From positions 154,341 through 218,340 of the forward strand of contig JBBSUG010000002.1 in the NCBI GenBank assembly GCA_038235165.1: 64,000 bases of DNA, given 5' to 3'. The notes below the pieces were generated by a model. The model worked only from the letters and a program-made list of their open reading frames with translations, was not told where the DNA came from and did not search any database. The position numbers and the translations under genes are program-made. The DNA comes from GCA-002050365 sp038235165 (GTDB lineage: Bacteria > Acidobacteriota > Blastocatellia > Pyrinomonadales > Pyrinomonadaceae). This document shows positions 17,720 to 26,538 of this stretch, piece after piece. Positions within the stretch are counted from its first letter, which is position 1. Each line of letters begins with the position of its first letter.

Positions 17720-18445
17720 TCAAAGTTGATCCGGGTCAATGCCGAGTTCGCGCAGTTTTCTTTCGGCTTTTTCGGCGCGTTCCTTCCCGCTCAAAATCAA
17801 ATTCCCGTCCGCGTCGCACCAGCGCAGCCATTCAAACTGTTCTTCTTCAAACTCACCGTTCCACAGCGTCAAACCGAGTCCGACATCCGGCAAATCGAAA
17901 TCTCTCCGCAGATGATAACGTCTGCCGCCGAAACCCAGTTCGTAAACACGCAAAACATCGCCGCTCAACGCTTGCAGCGGATCAAAGACGACGTAGTAGC
18001 TGACTGCCATTTTTGCGTACCGATCCATTTTACCGGAAAATTCATCGCCTTTTTTGTTCGAGGCGATTTCGACCGCGACTTCCGGGACTTTGCCGAATTC
18101 CCAAACAAAATACGACCGATTTTTCTTTTCAAAAAAATTCCCGCGCGGCTCGACATCCAAACTCAAAAGCATATCCGGCACAATCGGCGATTGATACGGC
18201 GTGAAAAATATGCCAACGTTACAATCAGCAAAAAAACTCCGCAGTTGCGGCACTTCCTCGTTCGTAAGAGATTTCCACGAACTGTACAGCGGCTCAACCA
18301 GAAAGCGCATCTGTTTTGCAGAAACAATGTCATCCAATGGTTTATCATCCTCCGTGACAAGATTTTCGATAACTTCGTCAAAATCGTATGGCAATTCGAC
18401 CAAAGCATTTTGCGGCATAAATTTTTCCTCGCTGATATAATTCAT
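17720..18445 (-). CDS. Uma2 family PD-(D/E)XK nuclease-fold protein
   Basis: 241 residues of the Uma2 (DUF820) family, which has the restriction-endonuclease fold. The core is visible as PDMLLSLDVE, then VPEVAVEIASNKKGDE with the acidic-x-K pattern, then YAKMAVSYYVVFDP. The C terminus carries a helical tail (EKAERKLRELGIDPDQL). Biological role of the family is unknown; members are abundant in cyanobacteria and Acidobacteriota. An internal Met at residue 10 (MPQNALVELPYD) is an alternative start. Confidence 0.87.
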   Translation of the reverse strand: MNYISEEKFMPQNALVELPYDFDEVIENLVTEDDKPLDDIVSAKQMRFLVEPLYSSWKSLTNEEVPQLRSFFADCNVGIFFTPYQSPIVPDMLLSLDVEPRGNFFEKKNRSYFVWEFGKVPEVAVEIASNKKGDEFSGKMDRYAKMAVSYYVVFDPLQALSGDVLRVYELGFGGRRYHLRRDFDLPDVGLGLTLWNGEFEEEQFEWLRWCDADGNLILSGKERAEKAERKLRELGIDPDQL

Positions 18446-18496
18446 TTTGCCTGCCTATTTTACCACAATCATTTTTATTGCAGAGCAATTTTAGTC

Positions 18497-18536
18497 AAAA
18501 AAAAGAGCGGCGAATTTGTAGTCCGCCCCTCTTTTT
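18497..18536 (-). terminator. Rho-independent terminator after the OB-fold lipoprotein gene
   Basis: On the minus strand, gaggggcgga pairs with tcgccgctc (one mismatch and one bulge) around an 8-base loop, followed by eight T. It lies just downstream of the stop at 18560. Confidence 0.8.
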
Positions 18537-18559
18537 CTTTTATTTTACTGCCTCGAAAT

Positions 18560-18937
18560 TTATTTTCCGTTGCTAAATTTACGGTCGTCTTCCATCAACA
18601 CCAAACCGTAATTTTTGCCGTTGTAATTGACACCATTCTGGATTTTACCTTTCACGCCGAGCCGTGCGCCTTTGGACGGAACGCTTCTTCTGGTCATCAC
18701 CCAGATCGAACCCGTTCCGTCGTCAACTTTGTAGATGCCGCCCGAACCGTTGCTGATAATCGGAATCGAAACGCCGTAACTATTCTGCACGGTTCCCGCC
18801 ACCGCGACATCCTTGTCGTAATATTTGCCCGGATTCGCCTCGATGTCGGCGATGCTCACCCGTTTTGGACACGCTGTCAGAAACATTCCGGTCAACAGAA
18901 CCAAACTCAACAAAATCGTTTTTGTTCCTTTCTTCAT
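18560..18937 (-). CDS. Small OB-fold lipoprotein
   Basis: 125 residues. Signal peptide with lipobox LTAC (Cys23), so it is predicted to be lipid-anchored. The mature part (VSIADIEANPGKYYDKDVAVAG, then VDDGTGSIWV, LGVKGKIQNG) has the strand pattern of the tRNA_anti-like OB fold found in small periplasmic proteins. Ligand unknown. Excellent ribosome site (aaaggag). Flanked by its own terminator, so probably monocistronic. Confidence 0.82.
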   Translation of the reverse strand: MKKGTKTILLSLVLLTGMFLTACPKRVSIADIEANPGKYYDKDVAVAGTVQNSYGVSIPIISNGSGGIYKVDDGTGSIWVMTRRSVPSKGARLGVKGKIQNGVNYNGKNYGLVLMEDDRKFSNGK

Positions 18938-19103
18938 TTATTCTCCTTTTTTGTCTGATGAATTTTCGGGAGAGCCGTTTTCACAAACTAGAGATTCGAT
19001 TTTGGCGGTAAAAGTTTGCCGTCGTGATTTTTAGATTCGGTGTTTGTTTCGTAATAAATGCTTTGATATATTTCAACTACAAAATATTTTCAGGAGATTT
19101 ATA

Positions 19104-20042
19104 ATGAAAAAAATTACTTCCATTTTCTGTTTGACGTTATTATCGGCGGCGTTGACCGTTTCAGCGTTCGCACAGGACAATTCCAAAAAAGATGAACTTT
19201 TCGGCAAAATCGCTAAAATGTCGCAGACGAAAAAGTCTGAAGATCAAGAAAAAGCCTATCAGTTAGGCAAAGAATTTTTGGCGCAGTACGGAAAAGATGC
19301 GGACGAAAAAGTAACCAAAGTTAAAGATTTCGTCGAAAAATATCGTTCTTCGATTATCAATAAAAAACTGGACGACGGTAAAACCGCCGAGGCGTTCACT
19401 ATCGGTAAGGAAATCCTGGCACAGGAACCGGAAAATTCTTATGTGACGATGAATTTGGCATACGGCGGCTACGAGGCTTTGACCAAGAAAAAAGACAAAT
19501 CTTTTGCAACGGATTCAGTCAATTACGCCAAAGAAACTTTGAAACTTTTCGCGGCAAACAAACTGCCGAAAACCTATCAGCCGTTCACCAATCAAGCTGA
19601 AGCGACGGCGTTAATGTATTACGTGATCGGCAGTTTTGCGGTTGACAGCGATATGAAGGCGGCGGCGGAAAATTTTTATAAATCGCTGCAATACGAATCG
19701 AAAATCAAAAACACCGCTTATCCTTATTATTACATCGCTTTCAGTTACGAAGACCAATATGCAAAAGCGGCAAAGGATTTTCAAATCAAAAACGGCAGCA
19801 AAACGGTAGAAGATGCCGAATATAAAGCCGACAACGCGAAACTCGAAAAATTGGTCAACCGGATGCTCGACGCTTACGCCCGGACGGTGAAAATCGCCCA
19901 AGCCGAGAATAATTCCAACACGCCCGCGTGGAAACAGCGTTATCTCGAAATCTACAAATTCGCCAAACAGACCGACGACGGGGCGGACGCATATCTCAAC
20001 AATATTATGTCAACGCCGCAGTCCGATCCGAATGTAATTTAG
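19104..20042 (+). CDS. Secreted helical repeat protein of unknown function
   Basis: 312 residues from the ATG at 19104 (caggag 8 nt upstream; a longer frame to 19044 lacks a site). Signal peptide MKKITSIFCLTLLSAAL ending at SAFAQ. The mature protein is strongly helical and Lys-rich, with TPR-like spacing (KAYQLGKEFLAQYG, AEAFTIGKEILAQEPENSYV, AAENFYKSLQYES). No catalytic motif. Probably a periplasmic protein of the TPR-like class common in Acidobacteriota. A MITE-like palindrome starts right after its stop. Confidence 0.75.
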   Translation: MKKITSIFCLTLLSAALTVSAFAQDNSKKDELFGKIAKMSQTKKSEDQEKAYQLGKEFLAQYGKDADEKVTKVKDFVEKYRSSIINKKLDDGKTAEAFTIGKEILAQEPENSYVTMNLAYGGYEALTKKKDKSFATDSVNYAKETLKLFAANKLPKTYQPFTNQAEATALMYYVIGSFAVDSDMKAAAENFYKSLQYESKIKNTAYPYYYIAFSYEDQYAKAAKDFQIKNGSKTVEDAEYKADNAKLEKLVNRMLDAYARTVKIAQAENNSNTPAWKQRYLEIYKFAKQTDDGADAYLNNIMSTPQSDPNVI

Positions 20043-20227
20043 TCGGAGCGCGGAAGTTCCGTCCGCCAACGCAGCGAAGCGAGCGTTGAATAGCAACTCA
20101 TTATCACAACACACTCCGAATGCGAAGAAGTAACTCGGTTTTACCGTTAAACGGTCTTGTAATAATGTGGAGATACTCAACGCCTCGCTTCGCTGGCGTT
20201 GAGGCGGACGGGACTTCCGCGCTCCAA
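20043..20227. mobile_element. MITE-like palindromic element, copy 1
   Basis: About 185 bp bounded by terminal inverted repeats of roughly 50 bp, outer end ggagcgcggaagt, continuing through gtccgcc and agcgaagcgag, with only a few differences between the arms. No coding capacity. Related copies lie at 46742-46891 and 58954-59186. Confidence 0.75.
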
Positions 20228-20241
20228 CTTAATTGACTTTC

Positions 20242-20282
20242 AGCCTGATTGAAGTTAGCCTCATTTCTATCAGGCTTTTGTT
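20242..20282 (+). terminator. Hairpin followed by T-rich run
   Basis: agcctgat and atcaggct form an 8-bp stem around 19 bases and are followed by ttttgtttt. Likely the transcription end for the gene at 19104-20042 beyond the palindromic element. Confidence 0.55.
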
Positions 20283-20311
20283 TTAAAATTCACTTCCGGC
20301 GGGATTTCCCA

Positions 20312-21430
20312 ATGAGCGCGACACAACCGGCTTTAGCTGAAAAATTTTCATTCACGTCCAGTGTCAAAGCCGATGTTTGGCAGCCGAAATCGAACCCGAA
20401 AGCGTTTGAATGGTGGTATTTCGACGCTTTGAGCGAAGACGGGCGCGACGCGGTGGTGATAATTTTTCTCGATAACTTTATTTTTTCTCCGCGCTATAAT
20501 GCGGCGAACCGCACACATAATCGGTTCACCGACAAACTTCGCCGGAAAAAAAATTCCAACTGCGCCGATTGTTATCCTGCGCTCGCTTTCACTTATTACC
20601 GCGACGGCAAGCCCGTCTATCGGGCGATCAACGAATTTGCGCCCGAAGATTTGAAAGCCGATCAGGAAACCCCGGCGTGCCGCATTGGTGATAATTTTTT
20701 CCGGCTCGAATCCGCCCCTTACGGTTCCGGGTATCTACTTTCAATTAACGCCAAACTTCGCAAAAACCGGCAGCTCGAAGCACATTTTGAATGGCTTTCG
20801 ATTGAGAGCGATTTTCTGCCCGACAAAAAATTAAATAAAGACGATTCGCACATCTGGAACCTGGTCACGGCACGGGCGGATGTGACCGGGAAAATCACCG
20901 TTTCCGACGAAAAAGGCAAAGAAACAAATGCCGTTCATTTTCGCGGAACGGGTTATCACGACCACAATTTTGACAATCGCTGGTTGCCCGACACCGTTTC
21001 CGAATGGCAGTGGGGACGCGCCCACTTTTCCGACGCGACCGCCGTCTTTTATCGTTACAAAGAGATTGGCGAAGAATCGGCGACGACGAAACTTTTCACC
21101 GTCCGCGACAACAATCTGCGTGACCGCGACGCGGGTTACGAACAGCAAAATTTTCAGCGCGACAAATTCGGCATCAAATATCCAACCCGGTTGCGGTTTG
21201 TTACTGAAGACAATACTCGTTTGCGCGTCAAACAGACAAAAGTCATTGATTCGAGCTTTTTCTACCTGCGTTTTCTGAGCGAAATGACGCTGACTCTGCG
21301 CGACGGCAAACCGCGTAAAACCATCGGCATTACCGAATATCTTTCCCCGAAAGCGTTGAGATATTTCTGGCTCGACTGGCTGACCAATATGCGGATCGGC
21401 AGGAGCGGACGGGGTTCATTTTTGCCTTGA
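20312..21430 (+). CDS. CrtC-like carotenoid 1,2-hydratase family protein
   Basis: 372 residues from ATG 20312 (a TTG at 20249 would add 21 residues). It has the double-lipocalin-type pattern of the hydroxyneurosporene synthase/CrtC family: PKAFEWWYFDALSEDGRD near the start, the central RGTGYHDHNFDNRW with paired histidines, and WQWGRAHF. CrtC adds water across the 1,2 double bond of carotenoids, but no other carotenoid gene is in the window, and the family also contains proteins of unknown lipid-like substrate. No signal peptide. Function is tentative, family fairly sure. Confidence 0.75.
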   Translation: MSATQPALAEKFSFTSSVKADVWQPKSNPKAFEWWYFDALSEDGRDAVVIIFLDNFIFSPRYNAANRTHNRFTDKLRRKKNSNCADCYPALAFTYYRDGKPVYRAINEFAPEDLKADQETPACRIGDNFFRLESAPYGSGYLLSINAKLRKNRQLEAHFEWLSIESDFLPDKKLNKDDSHIWNLVTARADVTGKITVSDEKGKETNAVHFRGTGYHDHNFDNRWLPDTVSEWQWGRAHFSDATAVFYRYKEIGEESATTKLFTVRDNNLRDRDAGYEQQNFQRDKFGIKYPTRLRFVTEDNTRLRVKQTKVIDSSFFYLRFLSEMTLTLRDGKPRKTIGITEYLSPKALRYFWLDWLTNMRIGRSGRGSFLP

Positions 21431-21465
21431 ATCTAAAACCTCAAACCTTAAACCTTAAACCTTAA
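21431..21465. repeat. Heptamer array (accttaa) at the convergent CrtC-like / ppa junction
   Basis: atctaaa, acctcaa, then accttaa three times in a row. The array begins at the stop of the CrtC-like gene and overlaps the last codons and stop of ppa on the other strand, whose final Phe-Lys-Val-stop is encoded by repeat sequence. Confidence 0.8.
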
Positions 21466-21985
21466 AATTAGTCTTATACAGTTCGATGGCTTCGTTGATA
21501 ATTTCAAAGGCTTTTTCGCGCCCGTAGAATTCTTCGACGACGACTTGTTTATGTTCGAGATTTTTGTAATCTTCAAAAAACGCCCGCATTTCGACGGTCG
21601 AATGCGGCGGAAGTTCGGAAATGTCGTTGCGGTAGCTGACGGATATATCATTGGCGGCGACGGCGATTATTTTATCGTCGGTTTCACCCGAATCAACCAT
21701 TCGCATCACTCCGATTACTTTTGCGTCCAATAAACACCGCGACGGCAGTGGAATCGAACTAAAAACCAAAATATCGAGCGGATCGTTGTCGTCGCAATAA
21801 GTCTGCGGAATGAAACCGTAATTTGCCGGGTAATGCACCGACGAATAAAGAACGCGGTCGAGTTTGATCAACCCGCTCTCTTTATCCAATTCAAACTTCC
21901 CTTTGCTGCCCTTCGGAATCTCGATTAATGCGTTGACTATTTCGGGCGCATTATCGCCGCTTTTTACGTCGTGCCAGGGATTCAT
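21455..21985 (-). CDS. ppa: Inorganic pyrophosphatase, family I
   Basis: Hydrolyses pyrophosphate to phosphate in the cytoplasm with Mg2+, pulling biosynthetic reactions forward. 176 residues, as usual for bacterial family I enzymes. The signature DDNDPLDILVF carries the metal-binding aspartates; VHYPANYGFIPQTY and MRMVDSGETDDKIIAV are also typical. High confidence. Its stop codon lies inside a heptamer array. Confidence 0.97.
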   Translation of the reverse strand: MNPWHDVKSGDNAPEIVNALIEIPKGSKGKFELDKESGLIKLDRVLYSSVHYPANYGFIPQTYCDDNDPLDILVFSSIPLPSRCLLDAKVIGVMRMVDSGETDDKIIAVAANDISVSYRNDISELPPHSTVEMRAFFEDYKNLEHKQVVVEEFYGREKAFEIINEAIELYKTNFKV

Positions 21986-22090
21986 AAAATTTCAATTTTC
22001 CAGTTGTCTAGTTTCGTAAAAATGCGAGAAAAAACATTTCACCGTGTTTTTATTTTGTCACATCAGGAAAACAATCACAATGCCGTCAAG

Positions 22091-22221
22091 AGGCGGAAAC
22101 ACGACCGTCAGGGAGTGTGTCAATCGCTCGACCAATGACACACTCCCTCACGCTCGCGTTTCCGCCCCGTCCGAACTCGACCAATAACACACTCCCTGAC
22201 GGTCGCGTTTCCGCCCCGTCC
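22091..22221. repeat. Three-unit inverted/direct repeat cluster
   Basis: A unit of about 38 bp (aatRacacactccct ... cgcgtttccgccccgtcc) is present twice in direct orientation (22133-22172 and 22183-22221) and once inverted (22091 to about 22132), forming long potential hairpins upstream of ppa and downstream of the subtilase gene. Confidence 0.75.
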
Positions 22222-22235
22222 AATCCGGCAAATTT

Positions 22236-25200
22236 TTAACGGTCAGCGACAAACTCAACATCGGAAATATCACTGCTGATCGAACGAGTCTGCGTATTCT
22301 GTGCGAACGTAAAGCGTTTCGCCCGCGCCGTAATCACATAACTTTGTCCCGCCGGAACATCCGCAAACCGGAAATAGCCGAACGCCGTTGTCCGCGTCGT
22401 CCGCGTTTCGCCGCTTGTTCCCGTCATCGTAATCTGCACATTGGTAATTCTGCGTCCGTCCGCCGTCACCGCTCTGCCGGAAACATTGGCACCCGCCGCC
22501 GTCGCTCCGCTGATCGTAATCGTGCCGCCCGTGTAGGTTGGTTGCGTGATCGGGAAATTCGGGTCAACTGGCGAGGCTTTCCGTCGTGCCGGTTGATCGG
22601 TGAATGTAATCGGAACTGTTCCTGCAGAAGCATTCGCCGCCACCGTGAACGTGACCGTGACGAGTGTCTTGTTGTTTCCCTCGGCAATCGTTCCGCCGCT
22701 GAATGTTGTCACTGAAAAGCCGATTTGACCGGGATTGTTGGCGTTGAAAAGAACATCGCCGCCGCTGTCGCCGATGACGACATTCGGATTAGTCAGTTTG
22801 GTCGAATCAAAAGCGATGCTGAAAGTGTAGCCCGCCTCATTGCCAACGGTATCCACGCGAATCGGCACGGTTAAAGTTGTCCCGGCACTGGTGTTCTGCG
22901 CGTCAACTCTGAACGCTGCCGGTGCCGCCTGCGGTTTGCCAAAGAGGATAAATTGCGTCTTTAGGTCGGTCACCTGTGCTAATAGAGCAGTGTCAGCGGG
23001 CGGGGCAATCGGCGGCGGATTGGATGGACCGCCCGCTAATTGCAGCGTGTCTAAACCGAGCGCGTAGCGGCGAGCCTGCACGACATCATCGGAATCAATG
23101 TAGCCGTCGCCCAACGTGGTGCGCGGCGAAGCGTCAGCGCGTTGATATTCACCGCCCAATCCCGCCGTGTCCAAACCGAGCGCAAACCGGCGAATCTGCT
23201 GGATGTCGTCAGAATCAACGAAATGATCGCCGTTCGGACGACCAAAAACATCTGCCTCATCGGTTTGGGTGGTTCCGTCCTGCGTTACGACGAATGAAAT
23301 TCCGTTGACGAGAACTGTTTCGCTGCGCGGATCGGGATTGGAATTTGCCGCGACGGTGTAATTGATTGTGCTGCTGCCGATTCCGCTGACACTACTGGGA
23401 TTGGTCGGCGAGAGACTTAGCCAACCGTTGTAGATGAATCCCGCCGACCAAACGCAACTACTGTTAATTGTTAAGTCAAACGAACTGCTGCCGCCGCCGA
23501 CGGGAAAGTGTCGGCTGGTCGGTGAAATTGAGACAGCACCGCAGGTGGCTTCATCATTTAGAGTCAGCGAATAAGTGCCGACGGCAGTGCCGAGAAGTGA
23601 AGTAGCGAAGATTTTATAAGTCCCGGAAACCGGCAGCGTTAAAAATCCATTATATGCCGGAACGCGCGGGCTACTACCATTTCCGACAAAATCACCGTTC
23701 GGATCGGTCAGATAAAGTTTACCGCTGGACAAAGTTATTGACCGCATCGTGATTGCAATTTTCTGTCCGGCTGTGCCGTTAAAACTATACTGGTCAACAT
23801 AACTGGTCGAGCCGCCGATGGTGCAGTCGGAGGTCGTTAGTGCGCCGTTGATGGTTTGGTTTAGAGCTATCGGAGTATAAGATTGGCAGTTGGTAAAATT
23901 ACCGCTTTGCGTAATCGTAAAAGTTTTTCCGAGAACGATAATCGCGCCGGTGCGGTCAACTCCCGTGGCGTTTGACGCGACGGAATAGGTAAAGCCGTTG
24001 CTCAAGTATCCGGTAACGCTGATCCACGAGCGATTACTTGATGCCGTCCAATTACAGCCGCTCGTTGCTGAAACTCCGACATACGATCCGCTGTCGCCGC
24101 CGTAACCGACGCTTCGGCTGGTCGGTGAGATCGCGGTAACGCAATCTCCCTGCTGAGTAACGGTAAATGTTTGTCCGCCGACGGTAATCGTGCCGGTGCG
24201 GAGCGAAGTCGTATTATTTGCCGCGACGAGGTAACTGACCGAGCCGTCGCCGGTGCCGTTGGCTCCCGAAGTTACGGGCAGCCAGGAAGGACTATTGCTC
24301 GTCGCCGTCCAGCCGCAGTCGCTTTCTGTTGCGTTGACGGGGAATGTTCCACCGCCGCCAAACCTGCTGAAACTGACCCCCGCCGACGGAATCGAATAGC
24401 CGCAAGTTCCGCCGCTCAACTGTCGAAGTGCCGCGTCAATCCTAATGCGCGGTCTGATAAGATTATTGCGGGAATCAATAATCGGCAGTCCGGTTCCCCT
24501 CAGAGCATTCAGGATGGTATCAACCGAAGCGTTCGGAACTCGCTGCTTTAATACTGCCCACGCGCCCGCGACGTGCGGTGCCGCCATCGAAGTACCGCTT
24601 TTATTTTCGTAGACATTGCCGGGAACTGATGAGTTGATCAATTGTCCGGGCGCGAGCAAATCTAAAATTGCCGCGCTGTTCGAGAAATCCGAAACTTTGT
24701 CAACGGTCGCGCCGCCGCTTCCATCACCGGTTGATCCGACGCTGACGGCGGTGGAAATGCAGGCGGGAAAACTGATTCCCGTTGAACGATATGAATTCCC
24801 GGAAGAAATCACGGTGGCGATATTGACCGAACGTAAATTTGTAATCGCCGTCGTTTCGGCGGAATCTTGTGTATCACAGTTAGATGAATAAGTAGTATCA
24901 CTGCCCAAACTCATATTTACAGCGGCGATATTATATGAAGTTCGCAAAACCATCACCCGTTCCAATCCTAAAATTTCATCGGATACGAATGCTTTTACGG
25001 TGTTGGTTGAAATTTCCTTTGAAAAAACCTGTATTGAAATCACCTTAGCGTCTTTGGCAACTCCGCTAAAATTAGCATTAGTGCCGGCGGCGATACCCGC
25101 AACGTGCGTCCCGTGATCGCAGCCGGAAATCGTATCAACGCAGTTATATCCCGAACCATTAGCAGTTGACTGCGCCACTCCGCCGGGGCAAACACTGGAA

Positions 25201-25952
25201 TAATCAGTAGTGGTCGTTGAATAACAGGCTTCGGAAATGACTTTATTGGTCAAAAATGTGTGCGCTTTATTGACACCCGTATCAAGAATTGCCACCGTCC
25301 ATCCGCTGCCCGAATAACCGTTAGCCCAAGCCGTCGGCGCACCGACGAGGGGCACACTTTCGGCAAGCGTCGGCGCGAGTGCTTCGTCTTCGCTGACCGA
25401 AGTGATTTCCGGCAGCGATTTCAAATATTCGAGCGTCGCCGCGTCAACCGTTGCGGCAAAATATGGAATAGTTGAAAACTGCTTGACATTTTTCGGGGCA
25501 AAAGGCTTGATTTTTTGCAGAACCGATTCCTGTTCCAGTTTGATTTCCGCCCGCTGGTCGGTAATTAGAGAATGGCTCAAATTGCCGTCTAATTTGAAAT
25601 CGAATCGAAACCCGATAATCACCGGAACGCTTCCTTCCGCACCGGCTTTGGCGATCAGATGGTCTAACTTTTCAACTAACTGCGAGTCTTTTTCCGCTGA
25701 CAGATACGCGATGTCCAGCTTTTCTTTGTGAGCGTTCACGTCATTCGGCAAATCTGAAATTGACGGCGGCAAAACTTCGAGTTTCGGTATGTCGAACAAT
25801 TCCTGTCCGCTGACGGTTGGCTGCCAAATGAATGCCGCCCCCAAAATACCCGTCGTGATTAGTAACGCGACTATTAAAGCCGCGCAATTTTTAACGATAG
25901 CTTTCAAAATACCACATTTTAGCGATGTCATAAATTTGATTTTTGTCTGCAT
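22236..25952 (-). CDS. Secreted subtilisin-family protease with BACON, dockerin and cohesin-like modules
   Basis: 1238 residues from ATG 25952 (gagggga just upstream). Signal peptide, propeptide, then a S8 domain with Asp in VAILDTGVN, His in CDHGTHVAGIAAG and Ser in KSGTSMAAPHVAG. After it: two BACON-type repeats (SWLPV, SWISV), a pre-peptidase C-terminal-type domain, a third BACON, a dockerin-like pair of calcium loops (NGDHFVDSDDIQQIRR, DGYIDSDDVVQARR), a cohesin-like domain (TLTVPIRVDTVGNEAGYTF) and a carboxypeptidase-regulatory-like domain (VSGRAVTADGRRI). It is an extracellular protease with binding modules. Having dockerin- and cohesin-like parts in one chain is unusual and suggests intra- or intermolecular docking. 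Confidence 0.9.
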   Translation of the reverse strand: MQTKIKFMTSLKCGILKAIVKNCAALIVALLITTGILGAAFIWQPTVSGQELFDIPKLEVLPPSISDLPNDVNAHKEKLDIAYLSAEKDSQLVEKLDHLIAKAGAEGSVPVIIGFRFDFKLDGNLSHSLITDQRAEIKLEQESVLQKIKPFAPKNVKQFSTIPYFAATVDAATLEYLKSLPEITSVSEDEALAPTLAESVPLVGAPTAWANGYSGSGWTVAILDTGVNKAHTFLTNKVISEACYSTTTTDYSSVCPGGVAQSTANGSGYNCVDTISGCDHGTHVAGIAAGTNANFSGVAKDAKVISIQVFSKEISTNTVKAFVSDEILGLERVMVLRTSYNIAAVNMSLGSDTTYSSNCDTQDSAETTAITNLRSVNIATVISSGNSYRSTGISFPACISTAVSVGSTGDGSGGATVDKVSDFSNSAAILDLLAPGQLINSSVPGNVYENKSGTSMAAPHVAGAWAVLKQRVPNASVDTILNALRGTGLPIIDSRNNLIRPRIRIDAALRQLSGGTCGYSIPSAGVSFSRFGGGGTFPVNATESDCGWTATSNSPSWLPVTSGANGTGDGSVSYLVAANNTTSLRTGTITVGGQTFTVTQQGDCVTAISPTSRSVGYGGDSGSYVGVSATSGCNWTASSNRSWISVTGYLSNGFTYSVASNATGVDRTGAIIVLGKTFTITQSGNFTNCQSYTPIALNQTINGALTTSDCTIGGSTSYVDQYSFNGTAGQKIAITMRSITLSSGKLYLTDPNGDFVGNGSSPRVPAYNGFLTLPVSGTYKIFATSLLGTAVGTYSLTLNDEATCGAVSISPTSRHFPVGGGSSSFDLTINSSCVWSAGFIYNGWLSLSPTNPSSVSGIGSSTINYTVAANSNPDPRSETVLVNGISFVVTQDGTTQTDEADVFGRPNGDHFVDSDDIQQIRRFALGLDTAGLGGEYQRADASPRTTLGDGYIDSDDVVQARRYALGLDTLQLAGGPSNPPPIAPPADTALLAQVTDLKTQFILFGKPQAAPAAFRVDAQNTSAGTTLTVPIRVDTVGNEAGYTFSIAFDSTKLTNPNVVIGDSGGDVLFNANNPGQIGFSVTTFSGGTIAEGNNKTLVTVTFTVAANASAGTVPITFTDQPARRKASPVDPNFPITQPTYTGGTITISGATAAGANVSGRAVTADGRRITNVQITMTGTSGETRTTRTTAFGYFRFADVPAGQSYVITARAKRFTFAQNTQTRSISSDISDVEFVADR

Positions 25953-26026
25953 AAAGCTCCCCTCTGCCGCCATTCGGCAATCATAAAAATTAGTTTGAAA
26001 TAGGCATTGTCATCCTCGCCGAACGA

Positions 26027-26506
26027 CTATTTTTTGCCGCCGAAATTGACGGTTGAACCTGATAATTTTATTTTGCAGCCGACATTGCCCGACACGACGA
26101 TTTTCAAAATAATTCGGCGTTTGATCGTAACCGGCAAATCCTTGATTTGTCTTTCCGGCGAACCCTGCGCCGATAAATTGTCATATTTCAATTTCTCGAA
26201 TTTCGGAGTCAGCAAAGTCCACTGCAATAAGCCGCCCGCATCGGATTTGCTCATCGGCGTTAAATCCAGCGTCCACGTCAGCGTTCCTTTGTTCACGTCA
26301 AAGGCGTAATAGTAAGTATTGTCCTCGCTCAAATTGATCGTGTTCGTTTTGTCAATTTTGCCGGAAGTCAAAATCGTCGGTTTGTCCGGGTCGGTTGACT
26401 GAGCAAAATTCGTTTGCGCTAAAATCATTGTTAAAATGACAACGGATAAAGTTGAAAACAGATTTGTTAAGCAGAATTTCGACATATTTATCTTTTTTTC
26501 TCTCAT
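26027..26506 (-). CDS. Small secreted protein of unknown function
   Basis: About 159 residues from ATG 26506; Met8 in this frame, at 26485, is an alternative. N-terminal signal peptide ends at QTNFAQS. The mature part is beta-rich (KIDKTNTINLSEDNTYYYAFDV, LTWTLDLTPM) and ends with a basic strand (GCKIKLSGSTVNFGGKK). No family recognised. It lies 32 bp downstream of the papain-like candidate on the same strand, and its expression is probably coupled to it. Confidence 0.65.
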   Translation of the reverse strand: MREKKINMSKFCLTNLFSTLSVVILTMILAQTNFAQSTDPDKPTILTSGKIDKTNTINLSEDNTYYYAFDVNKGTLTWTLDLTPMSKSDAGGLLQWTLLTPKFEKLKYDNLSAQGSPERQIKDLPVTIKRRIILKIVVSGNVGCKIKLSGSTVNFGGKK

Positions 26507-26538
26507 AATTTTTATACCTTTTAGATTTAAATGTTGAA

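Noticed and set aside
17726..18958. 410-codon plus-strand frame spanning the Uma2 and OB-fold genes
   Set aside because: Runs antisense through two well-supported genes and a terminator; no known domain.
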